From Arcobacter cryaerophilus gv. crypticus (GTDB lineage Bacteria > Campylobacterota > Campylobacteria > Campylobacterales > Arcobacteraceae), in contig NZ_NXGI01000017.1 in assembly GCF_002993025.1 (NCBI RefSeq), positions 62,001 through 126,000 on the forward strand: a DNA stretch of 64,000 bases. The letters run 5' to 3'. The notes under the pieces are model-generated. The model saw nothing but the letters and a program-made list of their open reading frames with translations. It was not told where the DNA came from and searched no databases. Position numbers and translations under genes: made by a program. Of the stretch, positions 27,289 to 35,284 are shown piece after piece. Within the stretch, counting starts at the first letter, position 1, and every line of letters starts with the position of its first letter.

Positions 27289-29055
27289 ATGAATAATAAA
27301 ATATCTTTAAAATCTATATATAAACTTCTATTAAAAAATAAAAAAGCTCTTATTTTTGGACAAATTATTACAGTAATAGGAATTTTAATAAGTGTTCCTA
27401 TTCCCCTTTTACTTCCACTTTTAGTTGATGAAGTTTTACTAAACAAACCAGACTTTTTTGTAAACAATATAAATGAGTTTTTCGGTAGTGGAACTGCTTT
27501 TTATTATGTTGCTATTGTTACAGTTGTTGTAATTACTTTAAGAGCTTTTCACTTTATTTTTGGAGTAATAAACACAAAAATATTTACAAAAATATCAAAA
27601 ATAGTAATCTTTGATATTAGAGTAAAACTCTTAAATCATCTAAAAAAAGTAAATATGAATGAGTATGAAAGCTTAGGAAGTGGTAAAATATCTGCAAATT
27701 TAATAACAGATGTAAATACTCTTGATAGTTTTATTGTAAATGTTTCAAGTAAACTTATAACTTCTTCTTTGACTCTTTTAGCTGTTGGTTTTGTAATTAT
27801 AAATATAGATTTTATGTTGGGATTAATGATACTTTTAACACAACCAACAATTGCAATAATATCAAGAAAAATTGCTAAAAAAACAGGTGAGCTTAAAAAA
27901 GAAGAAAATGCTACTATTGAAGCTTTTCAAAATAATATAAATGAAACTTTAGATCTATTTTCTCAAATAAAAGCTAGCAATAAAGAAGATAGCTTTTTTA
28001 ATACATCTATACAAAAAGCTGAAAATATAAAAATAGCTTCAAATGAATTTAACTACAAAAGTGTAGCCTATGAAAAGTTTTCATATACAATTTTTCTTTT
28101 TGCTTTTGAAATATTTAGAGCAACTGGTCTTTTATTAGTAGCTTATAGTGATTTATCAATCGGACTTATGTTTGCTATGTTTGGATATATTTGGTTTATA
28201 ATGTCTCCTGTTCAAGAAATTTTATCTATTCAATACTCTCTTGCTAATGCAAAAGCAGCTATTGGAAGAATTAACAAAGTTTTAGAACTAAAAACTGAAA
28301 GTGATGGTAATAAAGAGTTAAAAGATAAAAAAATAGATATAACTCTTAAAAATCTTACTTTTTCTTATACAGAAGATAAAACAACACTAAAAAATATTAG
28401 TTTTTCTATAAAAAGTGGTGAAAAAGTTGCAATAATTGGAGCTAGTGGAAGTGGAAAAACTACTATTTCACAGCTTATAGCTGGATTTTATGCAAAAAAT
28501 AGTGGTGATATTTTGTACAACGATATAAGTATTGATAATATTTCAAAAAAAAGCTTAAGAGAGCATGTATTTTTAGTACTTCAAATGCCTATTTTGTTTA
28601 ATAATACTTTACGATTTAACCTTACAATGGGTGAAGACATAAGTAATGAAAAGATAAAAGAAGCTTTAAATATAGCTCAATTAAACTCTATGCTTGAAAA
28701 TTTACCAGATGGTTTAGATACTGTTGTTGGAAAAATGGGAATAAGATTAAGTGGAGGTCAAAGACAAAGATTATCGATTGCTAGAATGATTTTAGCAAAT
28801 CCTAGCGTAGTTATTTTTGATGAATCAACTTCAGCTTTAGATGTACAAACAGAGACAAAACTTTTTGAAAATCTTGAAAATATTTTAAAAGATAAAACAG
28901 TAATTACAATCGCCCACAGATTAAGCACTGTAAAAAATGCTTCAAAGATTTTTGTACTTGAAGATGGAGAACTAGTGCAAAGTGGAACACATATGGAGCT
29001 TGAAGGTGAAATAGGACATTACAAAGAGTTTGTAAAACATCAACTAATAAATTAG
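27289..29055 (+). CDS. ABC exporter, fused permease and ATPase
   Basis: 588 residues. Six membrane helices (about 15-320) followed by an ATPase with Walker A GASGSGKTT, signature LSGGQRQR, Walker B VVIFDESTSALD (Ser after DE where Ala is common) and H-loop IAHRLST. A half-size type IV exporter probably working as a homodimer. The substrate is unknown. No adaptor or outer-membrane partner is next to it. It is transcribed divergently from the DUF1104 operon. Confidence 0.85.
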   Translation: MNNKISLKSIYKLLLKNKKALIFGQIITVIGILISVPIPLLLPLLVDEVLLNKPDFFVNNINEFFGSGTAFYYVAIVTVVVITLRAFHFIFGVINTKIFTKISKIVIFDIRVKLLNHLKKVNMNEYESLGSGKISANLITDVNTLDSFIVNVSSKLITSSLTLLAVGFVIINIDFMLGLMILLTQPTIAIISRKIAKKTGELKKEENATIEAFQNNINETLDLFSQIKASNKEDSFFNTSIQKAENIKIASNEFNYKSVAYEKFSYTIFLFAFEIFRATGLLLVAYSDLSIGLMFAMFGYIWFIMSPVQEILSIQYSLANAKAAIGRINKVLELKTESDGNKELKDKKIDITLKNLTFSYTEDKTTLKNISFSIKSGEKVAIIGASGSGKTTISQLIAGFYAKNSGDILYNDISIDNISKKSLREHVFLVLQMPILFNNTLRFNLTMGEDISNEKIKEALNIAQLNSMLENLPDGLDTVVGKMGIRLSGGQRQRLSIARMILANPSVVIFDESTSALDVQTETKLFENLENILKDKTVITIAHRLSTVKNASKIFVLEDGELVQSGTHMELEGEIGHYKEFVKHQLIN

Positions 29056-29141
29056 ATTTTAGACACAAAACTTTTTCTCTCACAAAGTGTTGTTAGATTA
29101 TTTTTAAACTATAATTAATTTTATTTGTTAAATATATTTTA

Positions 29142-30362
29142 CTAACTTCTTTTTTTATCTTGATACATTTTTTTATCAGCGACGCTCAAAAGTGTTTCAA
29201 TATCTTCTCCATCATAAGGATAAATACTAACTCCAAAACTAAAAGAGACTTCTAAAATTGTTTTTTCGTTGTAGTATAGAGGTGATTTAGAAGCAATAGT
29301 TTTAAGTCTTGAGATAGCTTTATCTAAAAACTCTAGTGATTCAAGATTTTTAATCAAAACAACAAATTCATCTCCACCGAGTCTTGAAATAAAATCATCT
29401 TCTCTTACACCACTTCTTAAAATATCAGCAATATGTTTTAAAAACATATCCCCAGCATGATGACCTAAGGTATCATTGATAGCTTTAAATTTATTCAAAT
29501 CAATAAAACAAATAGCAAAAATATCTTTTGTAATCTCACACTTACTAATCAACTCTTCAATATTTTTTTCCAAATTTGCTCTATTGGCTAAGCCTGTTAA
29601 ACTATCATGATTTGAAGCATATTCAAGCTCTGATTCTATCTTTTTAAGATAAGTTATATCTTGACAAATTACTATCTTATCGCTATTTTGATTATTATCT
29701 AAAGGAATAATATCCGCATGAAAAAATATCTCTTCACTATTTTTATTTTTAGCTCTTAAAATATTGTCTATAAAGCTATTTTTAGATTTAATTTGTCTTG
29801 ATAAAAAATAGTCTGAAAAATGTTTTCCTATGAAATTATTTTCACTTAAGCCAAAGAAATAAATACAAGCACTATTTACCTTTGTAATCATTCCTAGATT
29901 ATTTATATGAAAACTAATTAGTTTTTTGTTTATTAAATTGTAGTAATTTTCACTAACTGATTTATCATAATGGTTTCTTAAATTATCTTCATTTATTTTT
30001 TTTATACTATCTAAATAGCTAATAGAATTATTTAGTTGTTTTGAAAACATTGCAATAAAATATTGATTATCCTCTATTTTACATAACTCCAAATTGATAT
30101 CATAAAAAAGCTCATTTCTTGACATTAGTGGAATATACAAATAATTTTTTTCTTTAGTAATTATATTTTCAAGTTCCTCTTCAAGTCCAACAAATTCCCA
30201 AAAAAATTCTCTAACATCAAGATCTATATCTAATATACTACTACTATCTAAAAAACTTTGCATATTTTTTGTAAAATCTATAATCTTAAAATTTTCATCA
30301 AAAATAATATAAGAGATATTATATTTATTACAAACTATTGGTAATACTAACTCTGTTTTCAT
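29142..30362 (-). CDS. PAS-domain diguanylate cyclase
   Basis: 406 residues. An uncharacterised N-terminal sensor (1-125), a PAS domain (about 140-235, with GLSENNFIGKHFSDYF) and a GGDEF domain (about 245-400). The active site is intact (RLGGDEFVVL), and a product-inhibition I-site RxxD (REDD) lies exactly five residues before GGDEF. It should make cyclic-di-GMP. Its start overlaps the stop of the Ras-like GTPase gene by 4 nt, which ties it to that gene cluster. Confidence 0.9.
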   Translation of the reverse strand: MKTELVLPIVCNKYNISYIIFDENFKIIDFTKNMQSFLDSSSILDIDLDVREFFWEFVGLEEELENIITKEKNYLYIPLMSRNELFYDINLELCKIEDNQYFIAMFSKQLNNSISYLDSIKKINEDNLRNHYDKSVSENYYNLINKKLISFHINNLGMITKVNSACIYFFGLSENNFIGKHFSDYFLSRQIKSKNSFIDNILRAKNKNSEEIFFHADIIPLDNNQNSDKIVICQDITYLKKIESELEYASNHDSLTGLANRANLEKNIEELISKCEITKDIFAICFIDLNKFKAINDTLGHHAGDMFLKHIADILRSGVREDDFISRLGGDEFVVLIKNLESLEFLDKAISRLKTIASKSPLYYNEKTILEVSFSFGVSIYPYDGEDIETLLSVADKKMYQDKKRS

Positions 30363-30877
30363 TTCTTTATACTTTTTACAATTTCTAAATTTAATAGGTC
30401 AAAAAGTTCTTTTACATAACTTGTGTTTTTTGCTGAAGTCTTAAAAATTCCTATAATCTCTTCATCAAAGCTATCTTTTAGAGCATCTAAATCAATATTA
30501 TTTGAGTATAAATCTATTTTATTTAATGCTAAAACAATAGGTGCATCCTTACAAATAGTTTTACAAAGTTTAATATGCTCTTGTATTGAATCTATTGTAG
30601 TTTGCCTTGTCAAATCAGCAACAACTACAAAACCTTTTGAACCATTTAAATGATGATGAAAAATTGGTTTAAAATCTGTTTTACCTTCAATATCCCAAAT
30701 CATCATAGTTGTTTCATATAAAATATCATCTATTTTTACTTCTAAAATCTTCTTAGAAATAGATACTCCTATACTACTTTTATACTCTTCACTAAAAGTA
30801 TTATCTACATATCTTTTGATTAAACTTGTTTTACCTGCTCCAAAATCCCCAACTAAAACAATTTTATAACTAATCAT
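30359..30877 (-). CDS. Ras/Rab-like small GTPase
   Basis: 172 residues, one G domain and nothing else. G1 GDFGAGKTS at the N-terminus, switch I YKSSIGVSIS, G3 WDIEGKTD, G4 NKID and G5 TSAKN are all visible. It belongs with the prokaryotic Ras superfamily (MglA/Rup-type). The residue matching Ras Gln61 is Lys and the switch-I Thr is Ser, so intrinsic GTP hydrolysis may be weak without a partner. The gene lies 15 bp after the Roadblock/OmpA-type gene and overlaps the diguanylate cyclase. Confidence 0.9.
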   Translation of the reverse strand: MISYKIVLVGDFGAGKTSLIKRYVDNTFSEEYKSSIGVSISKKILEVKIDDILYETTMMIWDIEGKTDFKPIFHHHLNGSKGFVVVADLTRQTTIDSIQEHIKLCKTICKDAPIVLALNKIDLYSNNIDLDALKDSFDEEIIGIFKTSAKNTSYVKELFDLLNLEIVKSIKK

Positions 30878-30892
30878 AATAAAAATCCTCTC

Positions 30893-32521
30893 CTAATTTT
30901 TCCATGAAAAAATAACTTTTCTACCTTGCTCAGGATAATTTTCTTCATCAATATCTTTTGGTATTTCATTTATTCCAATATCTTCAAGCTTTTGTACTAC
31001 ATTACCTTTTAATTTAAGATATTTCATAACACTTAAAGCTCTCTCTTTTACTAAAATCTCATTTCTTTTATCACTTCCCGCATAATCCCTAAATCCAACA
31101 ATCTGTAAAACTAAATCTTCATCTAATCTATGAAGTAAATTGATAATATTTATTAATTTATACTCTTGATTTTGAGCAATTTGTGAAGAGTTTAGTTCAA
31201 AATGTATTATCTCATCAATATTTGGTGGAATAACTTTTATATCAAAATCAATCTTATTTAAACCTTTTATCATTGAAAACTGATTTTGAACATAAATTCT
31301 TTCTTTTTTACTTATTACACTTCCATTAATAAACAAATTTGGATATTCAAACTCTATATTTATTCTATTGCCATCTTTTTGATTTAGTGCAACTTGTAAA
31401 AATTGTGCTTGATTGTATATATCTTTTGGATTATAAATATTTGAATCAATTTGAATATTATTTGTTATACTTTTTGCTTCAGTTAAATTTTTTAAAGTAT
31501 CATAAGCAATATCTTTATAAAAAGAGTTTGGAACAACTCCATTTATAAAAACATCTCTATTTTTTACAGTCACATCAAGCCTATAAATAGTTAAATTTGT
31601 ATTTTTAAATAGTAAGTCATCTGCTTTTTTTTCTAAACTATTATCAATAATATAGTTGTATATAAAAAAAGAAACTATTAAAAAAAAAGTCAAGGGAACA
31701 AGATATATAATTGGGTGAATTTTTTCATTTTTTTCTATATACTCTTCATAACTTAAAAGTGTTAATAATATATTATTTATCTTATCTAACGGTAAATTAT
31801 CCAAATCTCCATCAAAACCTCTAATTTTTTTTCCATATTTTGAAACAATTTGAGCTAGTGCTTCTTCTATTTTTTTATAAGTCTCTTTTGTAATAGCTCC
31901 ATCAACAATTGCTGCTAAATAACAACTAGAACTACTTTCAATAATAATCTTACTTCCACCATAATCAATAGTATTTAACTCTTTATTCTCTTCATTTTTA
32001 TCAACCCAATCATTTATAAAACTTCTAATTGCTGTAAGCATAGAAGCAACCATTTCAGGCTCAGAAATAGTACTATTTTTATTTTCTAATGTTGTCAAAA
32101 CAACACCACTATTTTTGTCTATTAAAAAAAGTGTTTTAATACAAGCCTTACTACTCTCTTTTAGTAAAAGTTCTGTTTCGCTTATTCCTTGTATTTTTGC
32201 TCTTAACTTTCTACTAATTGCACGAAAGGATAGTCTATTTCTTATTTGATTATTTATAGAATTAATCATATCTTCAAATGTTCTTGATACATATTTTGTG
32301 ATCATACTTCCAATAATAGGATATAAACTATCTACAACATCATTTTTTGAGGATTTGATACTTTGTTTTATTGCTGTTGCTACAACAGGAGAAATTTTCT
32401 CTTTTATATGCTCGCTACTATTAGATTCAAACTCTAATTTATCAAGCTGTTTTTTTAATTCATCAAAATTTTCAAGCTCTTTTTTTAATAAAAGTTCTTT
32501 TATTTTTTGCAATTCTGTCAT
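30893..32521 (-). CDS. Membrane protein with Roadblock/longin-like, BON-like and OmpA-like domains
   Basis: 542 residues. About 1-110 is helical. About 120-250 looks like a Roadblock/longin-type sensor fold (FLIDKNSGVVL, MVASMLTAIRSFI, YLAAIVDGA). A single membrane helix lies at about 272-292 (IIYLVPLTFFLIVSFFIYNY). Then come one or two BON-like segments (about 310-430) and an OmpA/MotB-type C-terminus (about 435-540) with LQIVGFRDYAGSD and ERALSVMKYL. The N-terminal part would be cytoplasmic, where it could contact the GTPase encoded next, and the C-terminus periplasmic on peptidoglycan. Domain calls are by eye. Confidence 0.72.
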   Translation of the reverse strand: MTELQKIKELLLKKELENFDELKKQLDKLEFESNSSEHIKEKISPVVATAIKQSIKSSKNDVVDSLYPIIGSMITKYVSRTFEDMINSINNQIRNRLSFRAISRKLRAKIQGISETELLLKESSKACIKTLFLIDKNSGVVLTTLENKNSTISEPEMVASMLTAIRSFINDWVDKNEENKELNTIDYGGSKIIIESSSSCYLAAIVDGAITKETYKKIEEALAQIVSKYGKKIRGFDGDLDNLPLDKINNILLTLLSYEEYIEKNEKIHPIIYLVPLTFFLIVSFFIYNYIIDNSLEKKADDLLFKNTNLTIYRLDVTVKNRDVFINGVVPNSFYKDIAYDTLKNLTEAKSITNNIQIDSNIYNPKDIYNQAQFLQVALNQKDGNRINIEFEYPNLFINGSVISKKERIYVQNQFSMIKGLNKIDFDIKVIPPNIDEIIHFELNSSQIAQNQEYKLINIINLLHRLDEDLVLQIVGFRDYAGSDKRNEILVKERALSVMKYLKLKGNVVQKLEDIGINEIPKDIDEENYPEQGRKVIFSWKN

Positions 32522-32527
32522 CTAAAA

Positions 32528-33100
32528 TTACTCTCTTGGTTCTTCTATTAAATTTAACTGACTTTGAATATTATTTCCTTTTATTCTCAAAGCCGCTTCC
32601 ATCATAATTTCAGCTGCATCATCTCTTGATAGCTTAATATTATTAATTTGTGCTAATTTATCTTCAATAAACTCAAAAACTTCTAGTTTTAAAAAGTTCA
32701 ACTCTTCACTTAAAGATTTTTTGCTATCAGATTGATCTCTTGTAAGTTGCTCAATTTTAACACATATCTCTTCATTTAATAAATCAATATTTTGTTGATT
32801 CTTTTTTTCTTGCTTTAGGTTGCTATCTTTTATATCTGCAAACTCGTCTTGCTGAGTTGTTGTTAGGTTTTTAATTCTTTTTGATATTAATTCAACTTCA
32901 TTTTCAAGCTTTTGATTAAACTCTTTTTGACTAAATTCAATTTTTGATTTTAAGTCATCAAAAGACCTTTTTATATCAACTTCAAGCTTTTCAAATCTTT
33001 TATTTAGCTCTCGTGATTGAGAACCAAATAAAATCTCTCTAATTTGATCAACATTTCCTAATTCACCAGTTTCATTTGGTATTTTATTATTCTCTTGCAT
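32528..33100 (-). CDS. Coiled-coil protein of the GTPase cluster
   Basis: 190 residues, no membrane segment. An N-terminal motif QIREILFGSQSRELNKRFEK (about 19-38) begins a long coiled coil (about 30-150) rich in Lys and Glu. The C-terminus has RDDAAEIMMEAALRIKG. Similar short coiled-coil proteins with the LFGSQ-type motif occur next to OmpA-domain genes in other bacteria, as far as I recall. Function unknown; a cytoplasmic scaffold or regulator for the next two genes is possible. It starts 27 bp after yebC and ends 6 bp before the OmpA-type gene. Confidence 0.7.
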   Translation of the reverse strand: MQENNKIPNETGELGNVDQIREILFGSQSRELNKRFEKLEVDIKRSFDDLKSKIEFSQKEFNQKLENEVELISKRIKNLTTTQQDEFADIKDSNLKQEKKNQQNIDLLNEEICVKIEQLTRDQSDSKKSLSEELNFLKLEVFEFIEDKLAQINNIKLSRDDAAEIMMEAALRIKGNNIQSQLNLIEEPRE

Positions 33101-33127
33101 TTTTTAACTCCTAAAATTATTAAAAAT

Positions 33128-33838
33128 TTAAGCTATATTTGTATAAACAGCTTGTACATCGTCATCATCTTCTAATTTTTCTATAAGCTTTCCAATATCT
33201 TCTTGTTGTGATTCAGTAAACTCTTGTGGATTATTTGGAATTCTTTTTAACTCTGCTTTCATAAGTTCAATTCCAAGCTCTTCAAATTTTTGGTTCATAT
33301 TTCCAAAATCAGTATAATTTGCATAAGCCAAACACAAACCATCTTCTTCTTCAATTTCTTCAAGTCCTGCATCAATTAGTTCCATTTCTAAATCTTCAAT
33401 CTCATAATTAGCTGGTTTTGCAAATTCAAAAATAGCCTTTCTATCAAAGAAAAACTCTAAAGAACCAGTTGGTACTACTTGCCCTTGTGTTTTATTAAAA
33501 TACATCTTGATATTTGCAACTGTTCTTGTATTGTTATCTGTTGCAGTTTCAACAAAAATTAAAACTCCATGAGGTCCTTTTCCTTCAAAATTTACTTCTG
33601 AAAAGTTTGCAGCATCTTTTCCAGATGCTCTTTTAATAGCTGCATCTATATTTGCCTTTGGCATATTTTCAGCTTTTGCATTTAAAATAGCCGTTCTTAG
33701 TGCTGAATTTGTGTCAGGATCTGGAACTCCTGCTTTTGCTGCAACTTCAATAGCTCTTGCTAACTTTGGAAATATTCTTGACATATTTCCCCATCTTTTC
33801 ATCTTTGCTGCTTTTCTATACTCAAAAGCTCTTCCCAT
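33128..33838 (-). CDS. yebC: YebC/PmpR-family protein (TACO1-type)
   Basis: 236 residues from ATG 33838. An ATG 12 nt upstream is in frame, but GGAG lies 6 nt before 33838 and the protein then begins MGRAFEYRKAAKMKRWGNMS, the family signature. Members act as transcription regulators or, as shown for relatives, relieve ribosome stalling. The middle contains KGPHGVLIFVETATDNNTR, also typical. It is the first gene of the run leading into the coiled-coil/OmpA/GTPase cluster with a 27-bp gap. Confidence 0.93.
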   Translation of the reverse strand: MGRAFEYRKAAKMKRWGNMSRIFPKLARAIEVAAKAGVPDPDTNSALRTAILNAKAENMPKANIDAAIKRASGKDAANFSEVNFEGKGPHGVLIFVETATDNNTRTVANIKMYFNKTQGQVVPTGSLEFFFDRKAIFEFAKPANYEIEDLEMELIDAGLEEIEEEDGLCLAYANYTDFGNMNQKFEELGIELMKAELKRIPNNPQEFTESQQEDIGKLIEKLEDDDDVQAVYTNIA

Positions 33839-33963
33839 AAAAAACTCCATAAATTAATATTTTTTAGGAAATATTGTACCTAAATGTTGATTAATTAAAT
33901 AGTTAAAGTTTTCTCTTTATAAACTTTTGCTACAATATTGCTTTCATTTTAAAAAGGATACTT

Positions 33964-34698
33964 TTGAAAAAAATATTATTTACATTATTATTATCGGTTT
34001 TTTGCTTTGCTGATGAAGGAAATTTTCCTGAAGATTTAGAAAATGAGTTTAAACCAACTTCTAGTGTAGTTTTTGACCCACTAAGTGGATACAACAGAGT
34101 TATCACATCTTTTAATGATAGTTTTTACATTTATGTTCTAACTCCAACAGCAAAAGGCTATGCCTATGTTGTACCAGAACTTGCTAGAACTGGTATAAGT
34201 AATTTTTTCACAAATCTATATTTTCCAATTAGATTTGTAAATAATCTTTTGCAGTTTAAATTTGAAAATGCGGGAAAAGAAGCAGGAAGATTTTTAGTAA
34301 ATACTATTTGGGGTTTTGGTGGATTTATGGATCAAGCTACAAATACTTTGGGTATGAAGATTTATAGAGAAGATTTTGGACAAACTTTAGGATACTGGGG
34401 AGTTGGTCAAGGTTTTCATATAGTTTTACCAATTTTAGGACCCTCAAATCCTAGAGATATCATAGGACTTACAGGTGATTTATTATTATCACCAACTGAT
34501 AGATTAGGTCACAATACATTGAATTATAAAATTCCAGAAAATATAGTACAAGAAATAGCAATTGACTCTTTGTATAAAATAAATTTATACTCTTTTAATC
34601 CAAATATGTATGAAATTATTAAAAAAGATGCTATTGATTTATATCCATATTTAAGAGATGCTTACAATCAAAAAAGAGAAAGAGAAATAAATGAGTAA
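33964..34698 (+). CDS. mlaA: MlaA (VacJ)-family outer-membrane lipid protein
   Basis: 244 residues with a TTG start at 33964 and AAAGGA upstream. A signal peptide (1-16, FCFADEG) lacks a clear lipobox. The family core is present: FDPLSGYNRVITSFND, VNNLLQFKFENAGKEAGRF, GYWGVGQGFHIVLPILGPS and RDIIG. MlaA removes misplaced phospholipid from the outer membrane. It overlaps mlaC by 8 nt and belongs to a three-gene operon ending in an RND exporter. Confidence 0.92.
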   Translation: MKKILFTLLLSVFCFADEGNFPEDLENEFKPTSSVVFDPLSGYNRVITSFNDSFYIYVLTPTAKGYAYVVPELARTGISNFFTNLYFPIRFVNNLLQFKFENAGKEAGRFLVNTIWGFGGFMDQATNTLGMKIYREDFGQTLGYWGVGQGFHIVLPILGPSNPRDIIGLTGDLLLSPTDRLGHNTLNYKIPENIVQEIAIDSLYKINLYSFNPNMYEIIKKDAIDLYPYLRDAYNQKREREINE

Positions 34699-35281
34699 TA
34701 TATTTAAAAATAGTTTATTAAAACTTTTAATAATTTTATTAACAATAACTTCAAGTAGTTATGCAGTTCAAAAAGATGATATAAAAGCTCATATGGAGAG
34801 TAAAATTGACAATGTACTGTTAGTTTTAAAAAATAAAAGTTTGTCAAAAGAGGAGATGAAAAAAGAAGTTATTACTATTGTAGGTGATACTTTTGATTTT
34901 GATCTTATGGCAAAAATAGCTCTTGGAAAAGATGCTTGGAATAACATAGATAAAGCAAAACAAAAAGAGTTTAGTGAAGTATTTGAAGATAAAATCAAAA
35001 AATCTTATAGTGATAAACTAGAACTTTATAATGATCAAAAAGTAAAAATTTTAACTCTTGAACCATATAACAATACAAGACTTCAGCTAAAAACTGAACT
35101 TGTAGGGAAAGAAGGAAATTATAATATAAACTACAATTTTTATGAAAAAAATGGTGAATGGTTTATATATGATATTGATTTACTAGGTGTTAGTATTATA
35201 CAAACTTATAGACAACAATTTGCTGGACTTCTAAAAGAGAAATCTTTTGATGAAATGTTTAAACAGTTTAAAAATCAGTAG
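34691..35281 (+). CDS. mlaC: MlaC (Ttg2D)-family periplasmic phospholipid carrier
   Basis: 196 residues. A signal peptide of about 25 residues (ending SSYAVQ) precedes the Tol_Tol_Ttg2 domain, with TFDFDLMAKIALGK, the YNINYNFYEKNGEWFIYDID core and the final GVSIIQTYRQQF. It would carry phospholipid across the periplasm between MlaA and an inner-membrane partner. The next gene, 3 bp on, is an RND exporter, which takes the place where MlaFEDB would be expected. Confidence 0.92.
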   Translation: MSNIFKNSLLKLLIILLTITSSSYAVQKDDIKAHMESKIDNVLLVLKNKSLSKEEMKKEVITIVGDTFDFDLMAKIALGKDAWNNIDKAKQKEFSEVFEDKIKKSYSDKLELYNDQKVKILTLEPYNNTRLQLKTELVGKEGNYNINYNFYEKNGEWFIYDIDLLGVSIIQTYRQQFAGLLKEKSFDEMFKQFKNQ

Positions 35282-35284
35282 TTT

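Noticed and set aside
32298-32525. Ser/Phe-rich plus-strand ORF opposite the Roadblock/OmpA gene
   Set aside because: Antisense frame with biased composition; no independent start signals.
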